A stretch of DNA of 39,447 nucleotides, taken from Alistipes sp. (GTDB lineage: Bacteria > Bacteroidota > Bacteroidia > Bacteroidales > Rikenellaceae). The stretch's first letter is position 1. Each line of letters opens with the position of its first letter. Positions 16,691-25,631 of this stretch are shown here, in pieces. The stretch is from NCBI GenBank assembly GCA_017623115.1, contig JAGAPT010000019.1, positions 1 to 39,447 of the forward strand. Direction: 5' to 3'. Below the pieces are notes generated by a model that was not told where the DNA came from, did not search any database, and saw only the letters and a program-made list of their open reading frames with translations. The translations under genes and the position numbers were made by a program.

Positions 16691-17310
16691 CGAGCCTGCT
16701 CCTCGGTATAGAGCCGCTCAAAACAGCCTCTTAAGGCCGCTTCATCCCGAATCAGCGCACGCAACTCGGCGAGGCGTTGCTCCTTCCTTGGATCGGGCAT
16801 CCAGAGGCGTAAGTAGCCCCCTTCGGCATATTTCTCGTGTAGGTGGTGGAGAAACCGCCGGTAATGCTCCTCACCGTCATAGGTGGGGTAGTGCGTCATC
16901 CCGTATTGCACGGTGCGGCGCAGAATCAACTCGGGGTCGATCGTGCGGTCGGCCTCGGCTACAATACACCCATAGATGGAGCGTGGCGCATGGTCGGAGG
17001 AGGCTCGGTGATCTTCCACCGCTTGCGCCATCTGCTCAATCTCCTCCTCGCTGAACCATCGGCGGAGGGTGGCATCGGCTCGCACTATCTCGCCCGATCG
17101 CAGATGATGCCGCTCACGACTCTCCTCAAGTCCCGTGTCGTGGTAGGCGGCCACCGTGTAGACCATCTCCTTGTTGACAGGATACCCCTCGGCCAGGCGC
17201 AGGCTTTCGCGAATGACCATCTCGACATGGTCGCGACGATGCGCCGTGTCGAAGTGGTTGTAGCGGGGGAGTATCTCCCGCTCGATGTAGGCTCTCAGGT
17301 CGTTATTCAT
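16684..17310 (-). CDS. HD-domain metal-dependent phosphohydrolase
   Basis: The 208-aa protein carries the HD-superfamily metal ligands: His28 (RRDHVEMVI), His57-Asp58 (AAYHDTG) and Asp121 (IVAEADRTID), with further His at 68-69 and 101. It is an unassigned HD protein that could hydrolyse a nucleotide or other phosphate ester; the substrate is not known. It overlaps the 3' end of mutY by 8 bases on the same strand, so the two are translationally coupled. The gene order is antiporter, mutY, HD protein. The C-terminal region (RKEQRLAELRALIRDE) is charged and helical. Confidence 0.82.
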   Translation of the reverse strand: MNNDLRAYIEREILPRYNHFDTAHRRDHVEMVIRESLRLAEGYPVNKEMVYTVAAYHDTGLEESRERHHLRSGEIVRADATLRRWFSEEEIEQMAQAVEDHRASSDHAPRSIYGCIVAEADRTIDPELILRRTVQYGMTHYPTYDGEEHYRRFLHHLHEKYAEGGYLRLWMPDPRKEQRLAELRALIRDEAALRGCFERLYTEEQARH

Positions 17311-18349
17311 GTGCTAAATAGCGGTCTGTAAGACGTGAAACAGCATAGTCGTCCAACCGTTCGGTCGGGATAGCTATCAAGTCGGAATGGTGGGGTAGTG
17401 CCTCCACCTGCACCCGATGAAACGTGGCGTGCAGGCGTTGGTGGGAGAGTAGATGTTGGGGCATGCGTTGCGAAGCGGTAAGTTGGAACGGCTGCCCGCC
17501 AAGCAACTGCGTAAAGGCCTCGGTGCGTGAGAGGGTGATGAAATCGACCTCCGAGGGGGTCTCGATAAGCGGAAATTCATAGAGCCCCTGCCAAATATCA
17601 CCGGCTGTGCGCCGATGGAGAAGGGTCGCATGCCCATCGGTCAGATGGAGGTAATTGAAATAGCGATCACGAACCTTCGTGTGCCCCTGCTTGATAGGGC
17701 GTTGAAGCACCGTGCCGGCACTGTGTGCCAGGCAGCAATCAGCCAATGGGCAGGCGGTGCAATCGGGATGTTGAGGCGTACATTGCACCGCTCCGAAATC
17801 CATGATGGCCTGGTTGTAGGTGGCCGGATGCGCCTTGTCGAGTAACTCCTCGGCCAGCGTGGCAAACCCCTTGCGCCCTTCGGTTGAGTCGATGGGGGTT
17901 TCGATGTCGAAGAGTCGCGCCAGGACTCGATAGACATTGCCATCGACAACCGCATGGGGAAGGTCGTAGGCCATCGAGGCGATGGCTGCGGCGGTATAGT
18001 CGCCTACGCCTCGCAGCGAACGAATCGCCTCATAAGTGTCGGGGAAACGGCCGTCGAAGTGCTCAACGACCTGACGGGCTGCAGCGTGCAGGTTGCGAGC
18101 CCGGCTGTAGTAGCCCAATCCCTGCCACAATTTGAGCACCTCATCCTCGGAGGCTGCGGCCAACGACTGAATGGTCGGATAGTGGGTCGTGAATTGCTCG
18201 TAATAGCTCCATCCCTGCTGCACACGGGTCTGTTGGAGAATCACCTCCGAGAGCCAGATACGATAGGGGTCGCGGGTCTCACGCCACGGCAGACGACGGC
18301 CATGGCGTTCATACCAACGTATCAGGATAGGGGCTATGCGCGACTGCAT
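17303..18349 (-). CDS. mutY: A/G-specific adenine glycosylase
   Basis: The protein is 348 aa, normal for MutY. Visible features are the catalytic Glu35 in SEVILQQT, the helix-hairpin-helix LRGVGDYTAAAI (about 112-123), catalytic Asp136 in VVDGNVYRVLARL, and the iron-sulfur ligands Cys190, 197, 200 and 206 (C-x6-C-x2-C-x5-C). The C-terminal NUDIX-like region (WQGLYEFPLIE, ATFHRVQVEA) recognises 8-oxoguanine. It removes adenine mispaired with 8-oxoguanine in base-excision repair. It starts 23 bases after the antiporter stop and overlaps the HD gene. Confidence 0.96.
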   Translation of the reverse strand: MQSRIAPILIRWYERHGRRLPWRETRDPYRIWLSEVILQQTRVQQGWSYYEQFTTHYPTIQSLAAASEDEVLKLWQGLGYYSRARNLHAAARQVVEHFDGRFPDTYEAIRSLRGVGDYTAAAIASMAYDLPHAVVDGNVYRVLARLFDIETPIDSTEGRKGFATLAEELLDKAHPATYNQAIMDFGAVQCTPQHPDCTACPLADCCLAHSAGTVLQRPIKQGHTKVRDRYFNYLHLTDGHATLLHRRTAGDIWQGLYEFPLIETPSEVDFITLSRTEAFTQLLGGQPFQLTASQRMPQHLLSHQRLHATFHRVQVEALPHHSDLIAIPTERLDDYAVSRLTDRYLAHE

Positions 18350-18372
18350 ACTCTTCGATTAATGGTCTTCGA

Positions 18373-19869
18373 TTAATGGTGTTTCGTAATCTCGCTGATG
18401 CCCAGTTGGTGATAGAGCGTTTCGAGCTCCTCGCTTCGATCCGAGATGACCAGCAACTTATCACCTACCTGCAGGGCGGTATTACCTTGGGGTACGAAGT
18501 AGTTCCCTTCGCGGCAAATCATCATTACGAGCGTGTGCTCGGGGAGGCTGATCTCTTTGAGGGTAGCCCCCGAGGCGAGCAGTTGCGGGTTGACCTCCAC
18601 CTCGGTCAATGCCGAGCGCATCTCCTCACTCATGTTGACCTGGAACGAGGCTTCACGCTCTTCGTAAGCCAACCCGAGGGTGTTGGCCATGCTGCTGACC
18701 GTCGTGCCCTGAATCAGGAGTGAGAGGATGGTCGAGAGGAAGACGATATTGAAGAGCAGGTCGGCATTGGGCAATCCGGCCACCAACGGATAGGTGGCGA
18801 AGAGAATCGGCACGGCACCGCGCAGACCGACCCATGAGATGTAGAGACGAGCCTTGGTCGAGAAGTTGCGGAAGGGCAATAGGCAGAGGAACACCGAGAT
18901 GGGGCGTGCGGCCACAATCATGAAGAAACCGACCAAACCGCCCAAAATCAACACTTCGGGCTGGAACAGATCGCGCGTGTTGACCAGCAGACCCAGCATC
19001 AGGAACATCACAATCTGCATGAGCCACGTGAAACCATCGAAGAAGACCGTCAAGGTACGTTTGTGCGTCAAGGGGTTGTTACCCACGACCAGGCCCGAGA
19101 TGTAGACCGCCAGGTAGCCGTTGCCATGCAGCAGGTCGGTGAAGGCAAACGAGAAGAAGATGAAGGCCAAGAGCAACACCGAGTAGAGCGAGGTGTTGTC
19201 GATGTTGATGTGGTTAATCGACCACACGGCAGCGCGGCCAATCAGATAACCCATCAAGGCACCCACCACCAACTGTACAACGAGGTAGAGGATGTTGGTA
19301 GCGATGCCGACGTTCCCCGTGTTCGACAAGACGGCAATCATCAGCAGCGTCAGCATGTAGGCCATCGGGTCATTCGAGCCGCTCTCCAACTCGAGCATCG
19401 GGCGCAGGCACTCTTGCAGCCCCTGCTTTTTCGAACGCAGAATCGAGAAGACGGAGGCCGAGTCGGTCGACGACATCGTGGCGGCCAACAGGAGGGCAGC
19501 GGGGAATCCGAGGGTGAATCCGAGCCATGGTGCCACCAACCATACGAAGAAGGAGAGGATGAAGGCCGTGAGCAATACCCCGACCGTAGCCAGCACCACT
19601 CCCGGGGCAATGATGGGGCGAATCTCCTGGAATTTGGTATCCATACCACCCGAAAAGAGGATGATACAGAGGGCCACCATGCCCACAAATTGGGTCAGCT
19701 GGGGCGAGTTGAACGAGATGAAGTTCCATCCGAACAACATACCCACACCTAAGAAGAGCAACAAGGCCGGTGCGCCAAATTTGTAGGCTACCTTACCGGC
19801 CATCACCGCTACGAAGAGGAGCAACGCCCCCACTAAAATGATATGTTCACCACTTAAGTCGATTATCAT
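18373..19869 (-). CDS. nhaP2: K+/H+ (CPA1-type) antiporter with RCK_C domain
   Basis: The 498-aa protein starts MIIDLSGEHIILVGALLLF. About twelve hydrophobic segments span residues 8-395, with the CPA-family phrases LCIILFSGGMDTKF, AATMSSTDSASVFSIL and ELESGSNDPMAY (the last two hold the conserved exchanger acidic residues). A cytosolic C-terminal domain of about 85 residues, from LASGATLKEISLP to GDKLLVISD, fits the RCK_C/TrkA-C ligand-binding fold. This architecture is that of the NhaP2/CvrA potassium-proton antiporter, which exports K+ or Na+ in exchange for H+. It is the first gene of the antiporter-mutY-HD operon; a -7 element lies 25 bases upstream. Confidence 0.88.
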   Translation of the reverse strand: MIIDLSGEHIILVGALLLFVAVMAGKVAYKFGAPALLLFLGVGMLFGWNFISFNSPQLTQFVGMVALCIILFSGGMDTKFQEIRPIIAPGVVLATVGVLLTAFILSFFVWLVAPWLGFTLGFPAALLLAATMSSTDSASVFSILRSKKQGLQECLRPMLELESGSNDPMAYMLTLLMIAVLSNTGNVGIATNILYLVVQLVVGALMGYLIGRAAVWSINHINIDNTSLYSVLLLAFIFFSFAFTDLLHGNGYLAVYISGLVVGNNPLTHKRTLTVFFDGFTWLMQIVMFLMLGLLVNTRDLFQPEVLILGGLVGFFMIVAARPISVFLCLLPFRNFSTKARLYISWVGLRGAVPILFATYPLVAGLPNADLLFNIVFLSTILSLLIQGTTVSSMANTLGLAYEEREASFQVNMSEEMRSALTEVEVNPQLLASGATLKEISLPEHTLVMMICREGNYFVPQGNTALQVGDKLLVISDRSEELETLYHQLGISEITKHH

Positions 19870-19894
19870 CTGCGTATTGTATTATACCAAAAGA

Positions 19895-19902
19895 CAAAGA
19901 TA
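19895..19902 (-). promoter_or_regulatory. -7 promoter element for the antiporter operon
   Basis: On the minus strand this reads TATCTTTG (TAnnTTTG), 25 bases before the antiporter ATG. No TTTG is present at the expected -33 distance. Confidence 0.55.
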
Positions 19903-19933
19903 CAATAAAATTCTACATGTTGGATTTTGCATG

Positions 19934-19971
19934 GAGAAAAAGTCAGGGGGCGATGGATGACCATGCCCCCT
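19934..19971 (-). terminator. Intrinsic terminator after the two small unknown genes
   Basis: Read on the minus strand, AGGGGGC pairs with GCCCCCT, extended by an inner ATGG/CCAT stem, and is followed by a short U-rich run (GACTTTTTC). It lies between the stop at 20015 and the antiporter promoter. Confidence 0.75.
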
Positions 19972-20014
19972 GCTTCACATCATTCACTTTTCGTTTGATA
20001 AGTTGGGTTGCGTG

Positions 20015-20518
20015 TTAATTGCCACCGATCACCTTTACTCCGGTGATGGGACGATACTCGAAACCGATATATTCGTAGGCCTGCATGGCTGCAAATTTGC
20101 GGTCTGCGGAGTGGTAGATGGCCACGCTGATGCCCGAAACCTCTCCCTCGGATGCCATGAAGAGGCGATTGAGCGCACCCTCGTCGATGTAACGCTGAAT
20201 CTCGGCACGACGCTCGAGGGGGAAGTAACGCTCCACATAGCGCAGTTTTTCGCCTGTCGCAGCGAGTGCAGGACAACCCTCACGGTCGAACAATCGGTTG
20301 GCAACCATCAACAGACCGATGAGAAGTGTCCCTCCGGCAATCAGGATGAGCGACGAAGAGAGATTATTACTCATCGCATCGAGCTTCAGGTAGTAAATCG
20401 TAACGAGCGCAAGACCTGCGACCAACACGATGGCAGGCATTACGAAACTCTTTTTGCGGCGTACAATGACGCCGCTCGGCAAGGCATACAGCGCCTCGCA
20501 AAGCATGTTTTTATCCAT
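20015..20518 (-). CDS. Unknown two-helix membrane protein
   Basis: The 167-aa frame begins MDKNMLCEALYALP; the longer frame upstream adds 22 residues with no support. Two hydrophobic segments (about 27-46 and 57-75) flank a short loop. The C-terminal half (about 76-167) is soluble and contains RYVERYFPLERRAEIQRYID and YEYIGFEYRPI. I recognise no family. It follows the 126-aa gene by 67 bases on the same strand, and a terminator comes after it, so the two are likely an operon. Confidence 0.65.
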   Translation of the reverse strand: MDKNMLCEALYALPSGVIVRRKKSFVMPAIVLVAGLALVTIYYLKLDAMSNNLSSSLILIAGGTLLIGLLMVANRLFDREGCPALAATGEKLRYVERYFPLERRAEIQRYIDEGALNRLFMASEGEVSGISVAIYHSADRKFAAMQAYEYIGFEYRPITGVKVIGGN

Positions 20519-20585
20519 TTTTGTTGTTGAAAATTTAGTGTGTAATAGACGATGAAAGCGTGGTTGACTGAGAACTCTTTCCACA

Positions 20586-20966
20586 CTAAATGATCAACCG
20601 GCACAAGCACGAGAGCTCCGTGGTGGAGTTGTTCGTTGTGACGGCCGGCAGGCGATAGCGCCCTCCATAGGGATTAAAAATCGGGGTGCGCCCCGTGGCG
20701 TGGTCACCCGTGCGACCCGTGAAGGTGTGCGACGAGGATTTACCCGCAGGGATGCGCTGCAAGAGGCGTACCGTAGGGGCATTGCCCTCGACACGCTCCG
20801 TAAGTGCCATGTCCGAGTAGCGATGCATCACAAAGGCGGCCTCGTTGCTTGTCGTGCGCTCCACGGCACGGCCGATAGTCGAGGCTACCGACGCAGGCTC
20901 CGTGTCGATACCAACGAGGCACAACGCGAAGAAGCATATAACGGCTATGTGACGCATCCAATACAT
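20586..20966 (-). CDS. Small secreted protein of unknown function
   Basis: The 126-aa frame has a hydrophobic N-terminus (MRHIAVICFFALCLVG) like a signal peptide. In-frame ATGs are at 20966 and 20957. The -7 element at 20974-20981 predicts a transcript start near 20967, so the second ATG (20957) may be the true start. The mature part has TERVEGNAPTVRLLQRIPAG and a basic C-terminus, with no family I recognise. No strong coding signal beyond signal peptide, promoter and gene order supports it. Confidence 0.5.
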   Translation of the reverse strand: MYWMRHIAVICFFALCLVGIDTEPASVASTIGRAVERTTSNEAAFVMHRYSDMALTERVEGNAPTVRLLQRIPAGKSSSHTFTGRTGDHATGRTPIFNPYGGRYRLPAVTTNNSTTELSCLCRLII

Positions 20967-20973
20967 CTTGTTA

Positions 20974-20981
20974 CAAAGATA
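20974..20981 (-). promoter_or_regulatory. -7 promoter element for the small-protein operon
   Basis: The minus strand reads TATCTTTG, 7 bases before the first possible ATG (20966). Upstream lies an AT-rich block. Confidence 0.5.
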
Positions 20982-21100
20982 CGGCCTTTCTGCTAAAATT
21001 AAAAATTATGAATTAAGAATTAAATAACGGCAGAAGGGCGGCCGGGCCAACTGAGGCCGCTGAGCCAACTGGGGCTACTAAACTATTGTAGCGTCTAAGT

Positions 21101-21118
21101 CCCCCTCATAGGAGGGGG
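21101..21118. repeat. Palindromic repeat element, copy A
   Basis: CCCCCTC and GAGGGGG form a 7-bp stem, preceded by AAGT and followed by ATTTAGGGGG. It shares its flanks with the copy at 21306-21324. Confidence 0.7.
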
Positions 21119-21179
21119 ATTTAGGGGGTGGGTAACACACAAGTGGTGTATCACCACCATTCTATTAAGGGTTAAAAGG

Positions 21180-21205
21180 AAAGCCCTCCCTGAGGGGAAG
21201 GCTTT
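21180..21205 (-). terminator. Terminator-like hairpin downstream of the gene remnant
   Basis: On the minus strand AAAGCCTTCCC pairs with GGGAGGGCTTT (one mismatch), followed by CCTTTT. It sits about 30 bases past the remnant stop codon, as expected for the terminator of the lost gene. Confidence 0.6.
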
Positions 21206-21233
21206 GCACAACTGATAAGTCTCGGCAACCCGA

Positions 21234-21285
21234 TTACTTACCCATGTAACCCTTAATATATTGTACTCTAAGGTATAACTCCTTT
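21234..21285 (-). pseudogene. Possible 3'-end remnant of a second CoA-transferase gene
   Basis: On the minus strand an open frame ends LYLRVQYIKGYMGK and TAA at 21234-21236. The intact neighbour (21433-22752) ends YIKSYMGK and TAG. The last eight residues match except one, while their codons differ at several third positions, as expected for an old duplicate. A terminator-like hairpin follows. Upstream, the frame runs straight into the palindromic repeat at 21306, so the rest of the gene is missing. The match is short and could be chance. Confidence 0.4.
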
Positions 21286-21305
21286 AATGGAGCGAAGCGA
21301 CAAGT

Positions 21306-21324
21306 CCCCCTTTGCCAAAGGGGG
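21306..21324. repeat. Palindromic repeat element, copy B
   Basis: CCCCCTTT and AAAGGGGG form an 8-bp stem with a 3-base loop, within CAAGT...ATTTAGAGGG. It is the second copy of the element at 21101-21118. Confidence 0.7.
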
Positions 21325-21366
21325 ATTTAGAGGGAATGTAAATATTTGTGGCACCGCCACTATATT

Positions 21367-21406
21367 AAAAGCAAAGCACTCACCTCGATTAAAGGCAAGT
21401 GCTTGC
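21367..21406 (-). terminator. Terminator of the CoA-transferase gene
   Basis: The minus strand reads GCAAGCACTTGCCT, a 7-base loop, AGGTGAGTGCTTTGC (imperfect stem), then TTTTAA. It begins about 27 bases after the stop codon. Confidence 0.65.
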
Positions 21407-21432
21407 GGAATGTATTAAAAGTCTAATGTGGA

Positions 21433-22752
21433 CTATTTGCCCATATAGCTTTTAATATAATGGTGGTGCGACCCCCAACGCTCGAAGGCTGCCTTGTCGA
21501 GCTCCTCGCGGGCATCGGGATGGGCAATCGAGATGAGGAGGCGTGCACGCTCCTGCATCGTCTTGCCGTAGAGATCTACAGCACCATACTCGGTTACGAA
21601 CCAGTGGATGTGGTTACGAGTCGTAACGACGCCGGCACCATCGAGCAACGTCGGGCAGATCTTCGATACGCCTTTGTTCGTCATCGAGGGCATGGCGATA
21701 ATGGCCTTACCGCCCTTCGAGAGCGAAGCGCCATAGACGAAGTCAACCTGACCACCAACACCCGACCAGAACTTCGTGCCGAGCGAGTCGGCGCACACCT
21801 GACCCGTCAAATCTACCTGCAGAGCCGAGTTAATAGCCGTCACGCGGTCGTTCTTGGCGATGACATAGGGATCGTTCGTGTATCCTACGTCCATCATCAT
21901 CACGCCCGGGTTGTCATCGATGAAGTCGTATACAGCCTTCGAACCCATCAGGAAGGTCGAAACCATCTTACCCTGGTCGATGTTCTTGGCCTCGCCGTTG
22001 ATGACACCCTTCTCCACGAGGGGCAGAACACCATCAGCAAACATCTCGGTGTGGATACCGAGGTTCTTGTGGCCACCGAGCTGTGCCAATACGGCATTCG
22101 GAATAGCACCGATACCCATCTGCAGCGTAGCACCATCCTCGATGAGGGCGGCGCAGTGCTTACCGATGGCCGTCTCGATCTCATTCGGAGCGGTGAAGTG
22201 CGCCTCAATCAGCGGCGTGTCATCCTCGCACCAGATGTCGATTTTCTGCATCGGAATCATGGCTTGACCGAAGGCGCGCGGCACATTCTTATTCACGACG
22301 GCAATCACATAGTCAGCGCACTCCACGGCAGCCAACGTAGCATCAACCGACGTACCAAGCGATACATAACCATGCTTATCGGGAGGCGTAACCTGAATCA
22401 TGGCTACGTTGCACGGCACGGCACCGCAACGATACAGGCGCTGCGTCTCGCTCAGGAAAATGGGAATATAGTCGGCATAACCGCTCTGCGTAACCTTGCG
22501 GACGTTGCCACCTACGAAGAACGAATCGAGCTGGAAGATACCCTCAAACTTCGGATCGGCATAGGGTGCCGGGCCCTCGGTGTGGAGGTGGTGGATGTGT
22601 ACATCCTTCAACTCGCCACGCTCACCGCGAGCGCACATGGCCTGAATCAGGCACTGGGGAGCCGAGGCCACCGAGCTCAAATGCACGTGGTCACCCGACT
22701 TAATGACTTTGACGGCCTCTTCGGGCGTCGTAAACTGGATGGGTGTAAGCAT
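21433..22752 (-). CDS. Acetyl-CoA hydrolase/transferase family CoA-transferase
   Basis: The 439-aa protein has the two-part fold of family I CoA-transferases. The catalytic Glu is probably Glu236 in LGIHTEMFADGVL; the C-terminal region has GVGGQVDFVYGASLSKGGKAI and NHIHWFVTEYGAVDLYGKT, both typical of acetate-, butyrate- or 4-hydroxybutyrate-CoA transferases. These enzymes move CoA between a carboxylate and an acyl-CoA and commonly serve fermentation; a plain acetyl-CoA hydrolase is also possible. The exact substrate cannot be told from sequence. It starts 41 bases after infB on the same strand with no clear promoter between, so it may be transcribed partly from the rimP promoter. Confidence 0.9.
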   Translation of the reverse strand: MLTPIQFTTPEEAVKVIKSGDHVHLSSVASAPQCLIQAMCARGERGELKDVHIHHLHTEGPAPYADPKFEGIFQLDSFFVGGNVRKVTQSGYADYIPIFLSETQRLYRCGAVPCNVAMIQVTPPDKHGYVSLGTSVDATLAAVECADYVIAVVNKNVPRAFGQAMIPMQKIDIWCEDDTPLIEAHFTAPNEIETAIGKHCAALIEDGATLQMGIGAIPNAVLAQLGGHKNLGIHTEMFADGVLPLVEKGVINGEAKNIDQGKMVSTFLMGSKAVYDFIDDNPGVMMMDVGYTNDPYVIAKNDRVTAINSALQVDLTGQVCADSLGTKFWSGVGGQVDFVYGASLSKGGKAIIAMPSMTNKGVSKICPTLLDGAGVVTTRNHIHWFVTEYGAVDLYGKTMQERARLLISIAHPDAREELDKAAFERWGSHHHYIKSYMGK

Positions 22753-22793
22753 ATTGCTTTGTTCCTTTTATAAAGTTTGTAGTTAAATGTAGA

Positions 22794-25610
22794 TTACTTG
22801 CGTTTTACCTCTACCTGCTCGTAGCCCTCGATGATGTCGCCCACCTTGATATCGTTGAACGACTCGATGTTCAGACCGCAATCCATGCCGGTCGTAACCT
22901 CCTTCACATCATCCTTGAAGCGTTTGAGCGAGCCGAGCTTACCGGTGTAGATCACGATACCGTCGCGGATGACACGGATCGGCGTGTTGCGGCCAATCTT
23001 ACCCTCACGCACAATACCACCGGCAATCGTGCCGACCTTCGAAATCTTGAAGGTCTCGAGTACCTCTACCGAGGCCACGATCTCCTCCTTCATCACCGGC
23101 TCCAACATACCCTCGATAGCATCCTTGATGTCGTTGATGGCATCGTAGATAATCGAGTAGAGGCGAATCTCAATCTCCTCCTTCTCGGCCAACTTACGAG
23201 CCGAAGCCGAGGGACGTACCTGGAAGCCGACGATAATGGCATTCGAAGCGGCAGCCAGGAGGACATCCGACTCCGAAATCTGACCTACGGCAGCGTGGAT
23301 GACGTTCACCTGTACGGTCTCCTTCGAGAGTTTGATGAGCGAACCCGACATCGCCTCTACCGAGCCGTCTACGTCACCCTTCACGATGATGTTGAGCTCC
23401 TTGAACGAGCCGATAGCGATGCGACGGCCAATCTCATCGAGCGTCACGTGCTTCTGGGTCATGATACCCTGCATGCGCTGCAGCTGCTCGCGCTTGTTGG
23501 CAATCTCACGGGCCGAGCGGTCATCTTCCATCACGTTGAACGAATCACCGGCCTGTGGAGCACCATTCAGACCCAACACCTGTACCGGTGTCGAAGGACC
23601 TGCCTCGGTTACCTTGATACCATTCTCGTTGAACATTGCCTTTACACGACCCGTGAAGGTGCCCGACAACATCACGTCACCGACGCGCAGCGTACCGCTC
23701 TGCACCAGAATCGTCGATACATAACCACGACCCTTGTCGAGCGTCGACTCGATGACCGAACCCGTAGCGCGCTTGTTGGGGTTGGCCTTGAGTTCCAACA
23801 TCTCGGCCTCCAGGAGCACCTTCTCCAACAACTTATCCAGGTTCAGACCCTTCTTGGCCGACACCTCCTGATCCTGATACTTACCGCCCCACGACTCCAC
23901 CAGGTAGTTCATCTGCGAGAGCTGCTCCTTGATGTGTTCGGGGTTGGCCTGCGGCTTATCAATCTTGTTAATAGCAAATACCATCGGCACACCGGCAGCC
24001 TGGGCGTGGTTGATAGCCTCCACGGTCTGGGGCATCACGCTGTCGTCGGCAGCCACGATGATGATGGCCACGTCGGTAATCTTCGCACCACGGGCACGCA
24101 TGGCTGTAAAGGCCTCGTGACCCGGCGTATCGAGGAAGGTAATCTTCTGGCCGTTGAGCTCGACGCTGTAGGCACCGATGTGCTGCGTGATACCACCCGC
24201 CTCACCGGCGATGACATTCGTCTTACGGATGTTATCCAAGAGTGAGGTCTTACCGTGGTCGACGTGTCCCATGACGGTTACAATGGGCGGACGCGGTACG
24301 AGCTGCTCCTCCGAATCCTCCTCGTCGGTGATAGCCTCCTGGATCTCTACCGATACAAACTCGGTCTTGAAACCGAACTCCTCGGCCACAACGACCAGAG
24401 CCTCGGCATCCAGACGCTGGTTAATCGACACCATCAAACCGAGGTTCATGCAAGCCATGATGACCTCCGTCGGCGGTACGTTCATCATGGTTGCCAACTC
24501 GCTCACGGTTACGAACTCGGTAACCTTCAGAATCTTACGCTCCATCTCCTCGCGCTCGAACTCCTCGTTCATGCGCTCGGCGATAATCTCGCGCTTCTCC
24601 TTGCGGTATTTCGATGCCTTGGTCTTCGTGCCCTTGGCTGTCAGACGAGCCAGCGTATCCTTAATCTGCTTCGAAACCTCCTCGTCGCTTACCTCGGGGC
24701 GTACTACAGGTTTCGGTTGTGCCTTCTGCTTATTCTTGTTGCGGCGACCCTCACCCGGCTTGGGCTGGTTCTGCTGCTGGTTGTTGTTGCGGTTTTGGTT
24801 GTTGTTACCACCCTGACCACCTTGCTGCTTACCACCGCCTTGGGTGTTGTTCTTGGCAGCCTTTTGCACATCAACCTTCTCCTTCTGCAGACGCTTGCGC
24901 TTGTGCTTTCCACCCGGCACAAAGCCCGAAACATCCATCGTGCCCAGCACCTGCGGGCCGGTCAATGTGACGCTTCCGGGGCGGAATACGGTATCCTGCT
25001 TGGGTGCCGGATTCTCCTTGGGCTCCTCCTTCTTTGCCTCCACGGGCTTCTCGACGGGTTTCGGTGCCTCCACCTTCACCTCCGGCTTCGGCTCCACAGG
25101 CTTCGGAGCCTCCACCTTTACCTCCGGTTTTGGCTCAGCCTTCGGGGCAGGTTGCTCGACCACCTTCGGAGCCTCTGCGGGTTTCTCCACCGGCTTTGGA
25201 GCCTCTACCTTCGGTGCTGCCTTCACTTCAGGCTTCGGCTCGGCCTTCTTTGGCTCGAGGTCGATTTTGCCCAGAATCTTGGGTTGCTGAATCTCATCCT
25301 TGACACTGATGACATTCGACTTGATGACAACCTCCTTGGCCTCGGCCTCGGGTTTCTGCTTCGGGCCGTCAATCGACACCGAGGTTTGCTTCATCGAGAT
25401 ACGCTCACGCACCGAGTCGCGGGCACCCGAGGTGCTGCGATGTGCGCCAAACTCCTTCTCCAATACGGCATAGGTATCGGCATCGACCAACGTGTTGGGC
25501 GAGCCGTCGCTTTTGATGCCCTTCTTGTGCAAAAAGTCCGTGATGGTATTCAAGCCCACATTGAACTCCTTGGCCACTTGAATGAGCCTTAATCTTCTTT
25601 CATTCCCCAT
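22794..25610 (-). CDS. infB: Translation initiation factor IF-2
   Basis: The protein is 938 aa, normal for Bacteroidota. It has the N-terminal helical domain ([15 protein letters not shown]), a long low-complexity linker rich in Lys/Pro/Glu/Ala (about 80-215, repeats like [14 protein letters not shown]), a Gln/Asn/Gly-rich stretch (about 245-285), and the GTPase domain from [13 protein letters not shown] (about 442) with DTPGHEAF and NKIDKP. Domains II, III and IV follow to the C-terminus. It places initiator tRNA on the 30S subunit. It follows nusA by 21 bases. Confidence 0.98.
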   Translation of the reverse strand: MGNERRLRLIQVAKEFNVGLNTITDFLHKKGIKSDGSPNTLVDADTYAVLEKEFGAHRSTSGARDSVRERISMKQTSVSIDGPKQKPEAEAKEVVIKSNVISVKDEIQQPKILGKIDLEPKKAEPKPEVKAAPKVEAPKPVEKPAEAPKVVEQPAPKAEPKPEVKVEAPKPVEPKPEVKVEAPKPVEKPVEAKKEEPKENPAPKQDTVFRPGSVTLTGPQVLGTMDVSGFVPGGKHKRKRLQKEKVDVQKAAKNNTQGGGKQQGGQGGNNNQNRNNNQQQNQPKPGEGRRNKNKQKAQPKPVVRPEVSDEEVSKQIKDTLARLTAKGTKTKASKYRKEKREIIAERMNEEFEREEMERKILKVTEFVTVSELATMMNVPPTEVIMACMNLGLMVSINQRLDAEALVVVAEEFGFKTEFVSVEIQEAITDEEDSEEQLVPRPPIVTVMGHVDHGKTSLLDNIRKTNVIAGEAGGITQHIGAYSVELNGQKITFLDTPGHEAFTAMRARGAKITDVAIIIVAADDSVMPQTVEAINHAQAAGVPMVFAINKIDKPQANPEHIKEQLSQMNYLVESWGGKYQDQEVSAKKGLNLDKLLEKVLLEAEMLELKANPNKRATGSVIESTLDKGRGYVSTILVQSGTLRVGDVMLSGTFTGRVKAMFNENGIKVTEAGPSTPVQVLGLNGAPQAGDSFNVMEDDRSAREIANKREQLQRMQGIMTQKHVTLDEIGRRIAIGSFKELNIIVKGDVDGSVEAMSGSLIKLSKETVQVNVIHAAVGQISESDVLLAAASNAIIVGFQVRPSASARKLAEKEEIEIRLYSIIYDAINDIKDAIEGMLEPVMKEEIVASVEVLETFKISKVGTIAGGIVREGKIGRNTPIRVIRDGIVIYTGKLGSLKRFKDDVKEVTTGMDCGLNIESFNDIKVGDIIEGYEQVEVKRK

Positions 25611-25631
25611 ATTTGCTGCTCTCTTTTTTTG

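Larger units (their letters stand above)
20967..21432. other. Repeat-rich intergenic stretch
   Basis: This 466-base gap holds, from left to right: the promoter of the small-protein gene, an AT-rich block (about 20995-21030), a GC-rich stretch, a CCCCCTC palindrome (21101-21118), a terminator-like hairpin (21180-21205), a remnant of a gene 3' end (21234-21285), a second palindrome (21306-21324), and the terminator of the CoA-transferase gene (21367-21406). The order palindrome, hairpin, gene end occurs twice at about 200-base spacing. No intact gene is seen. Confidence 0.7.

Noticed and set aside
24255-25592. A plus-strand open frame of 445 codons antisense to infB
   Set aside because: Leu/Arg-rich shadow of the repetitive Lys/Pro/Glu linker of IF-2; the infB frame is certain.
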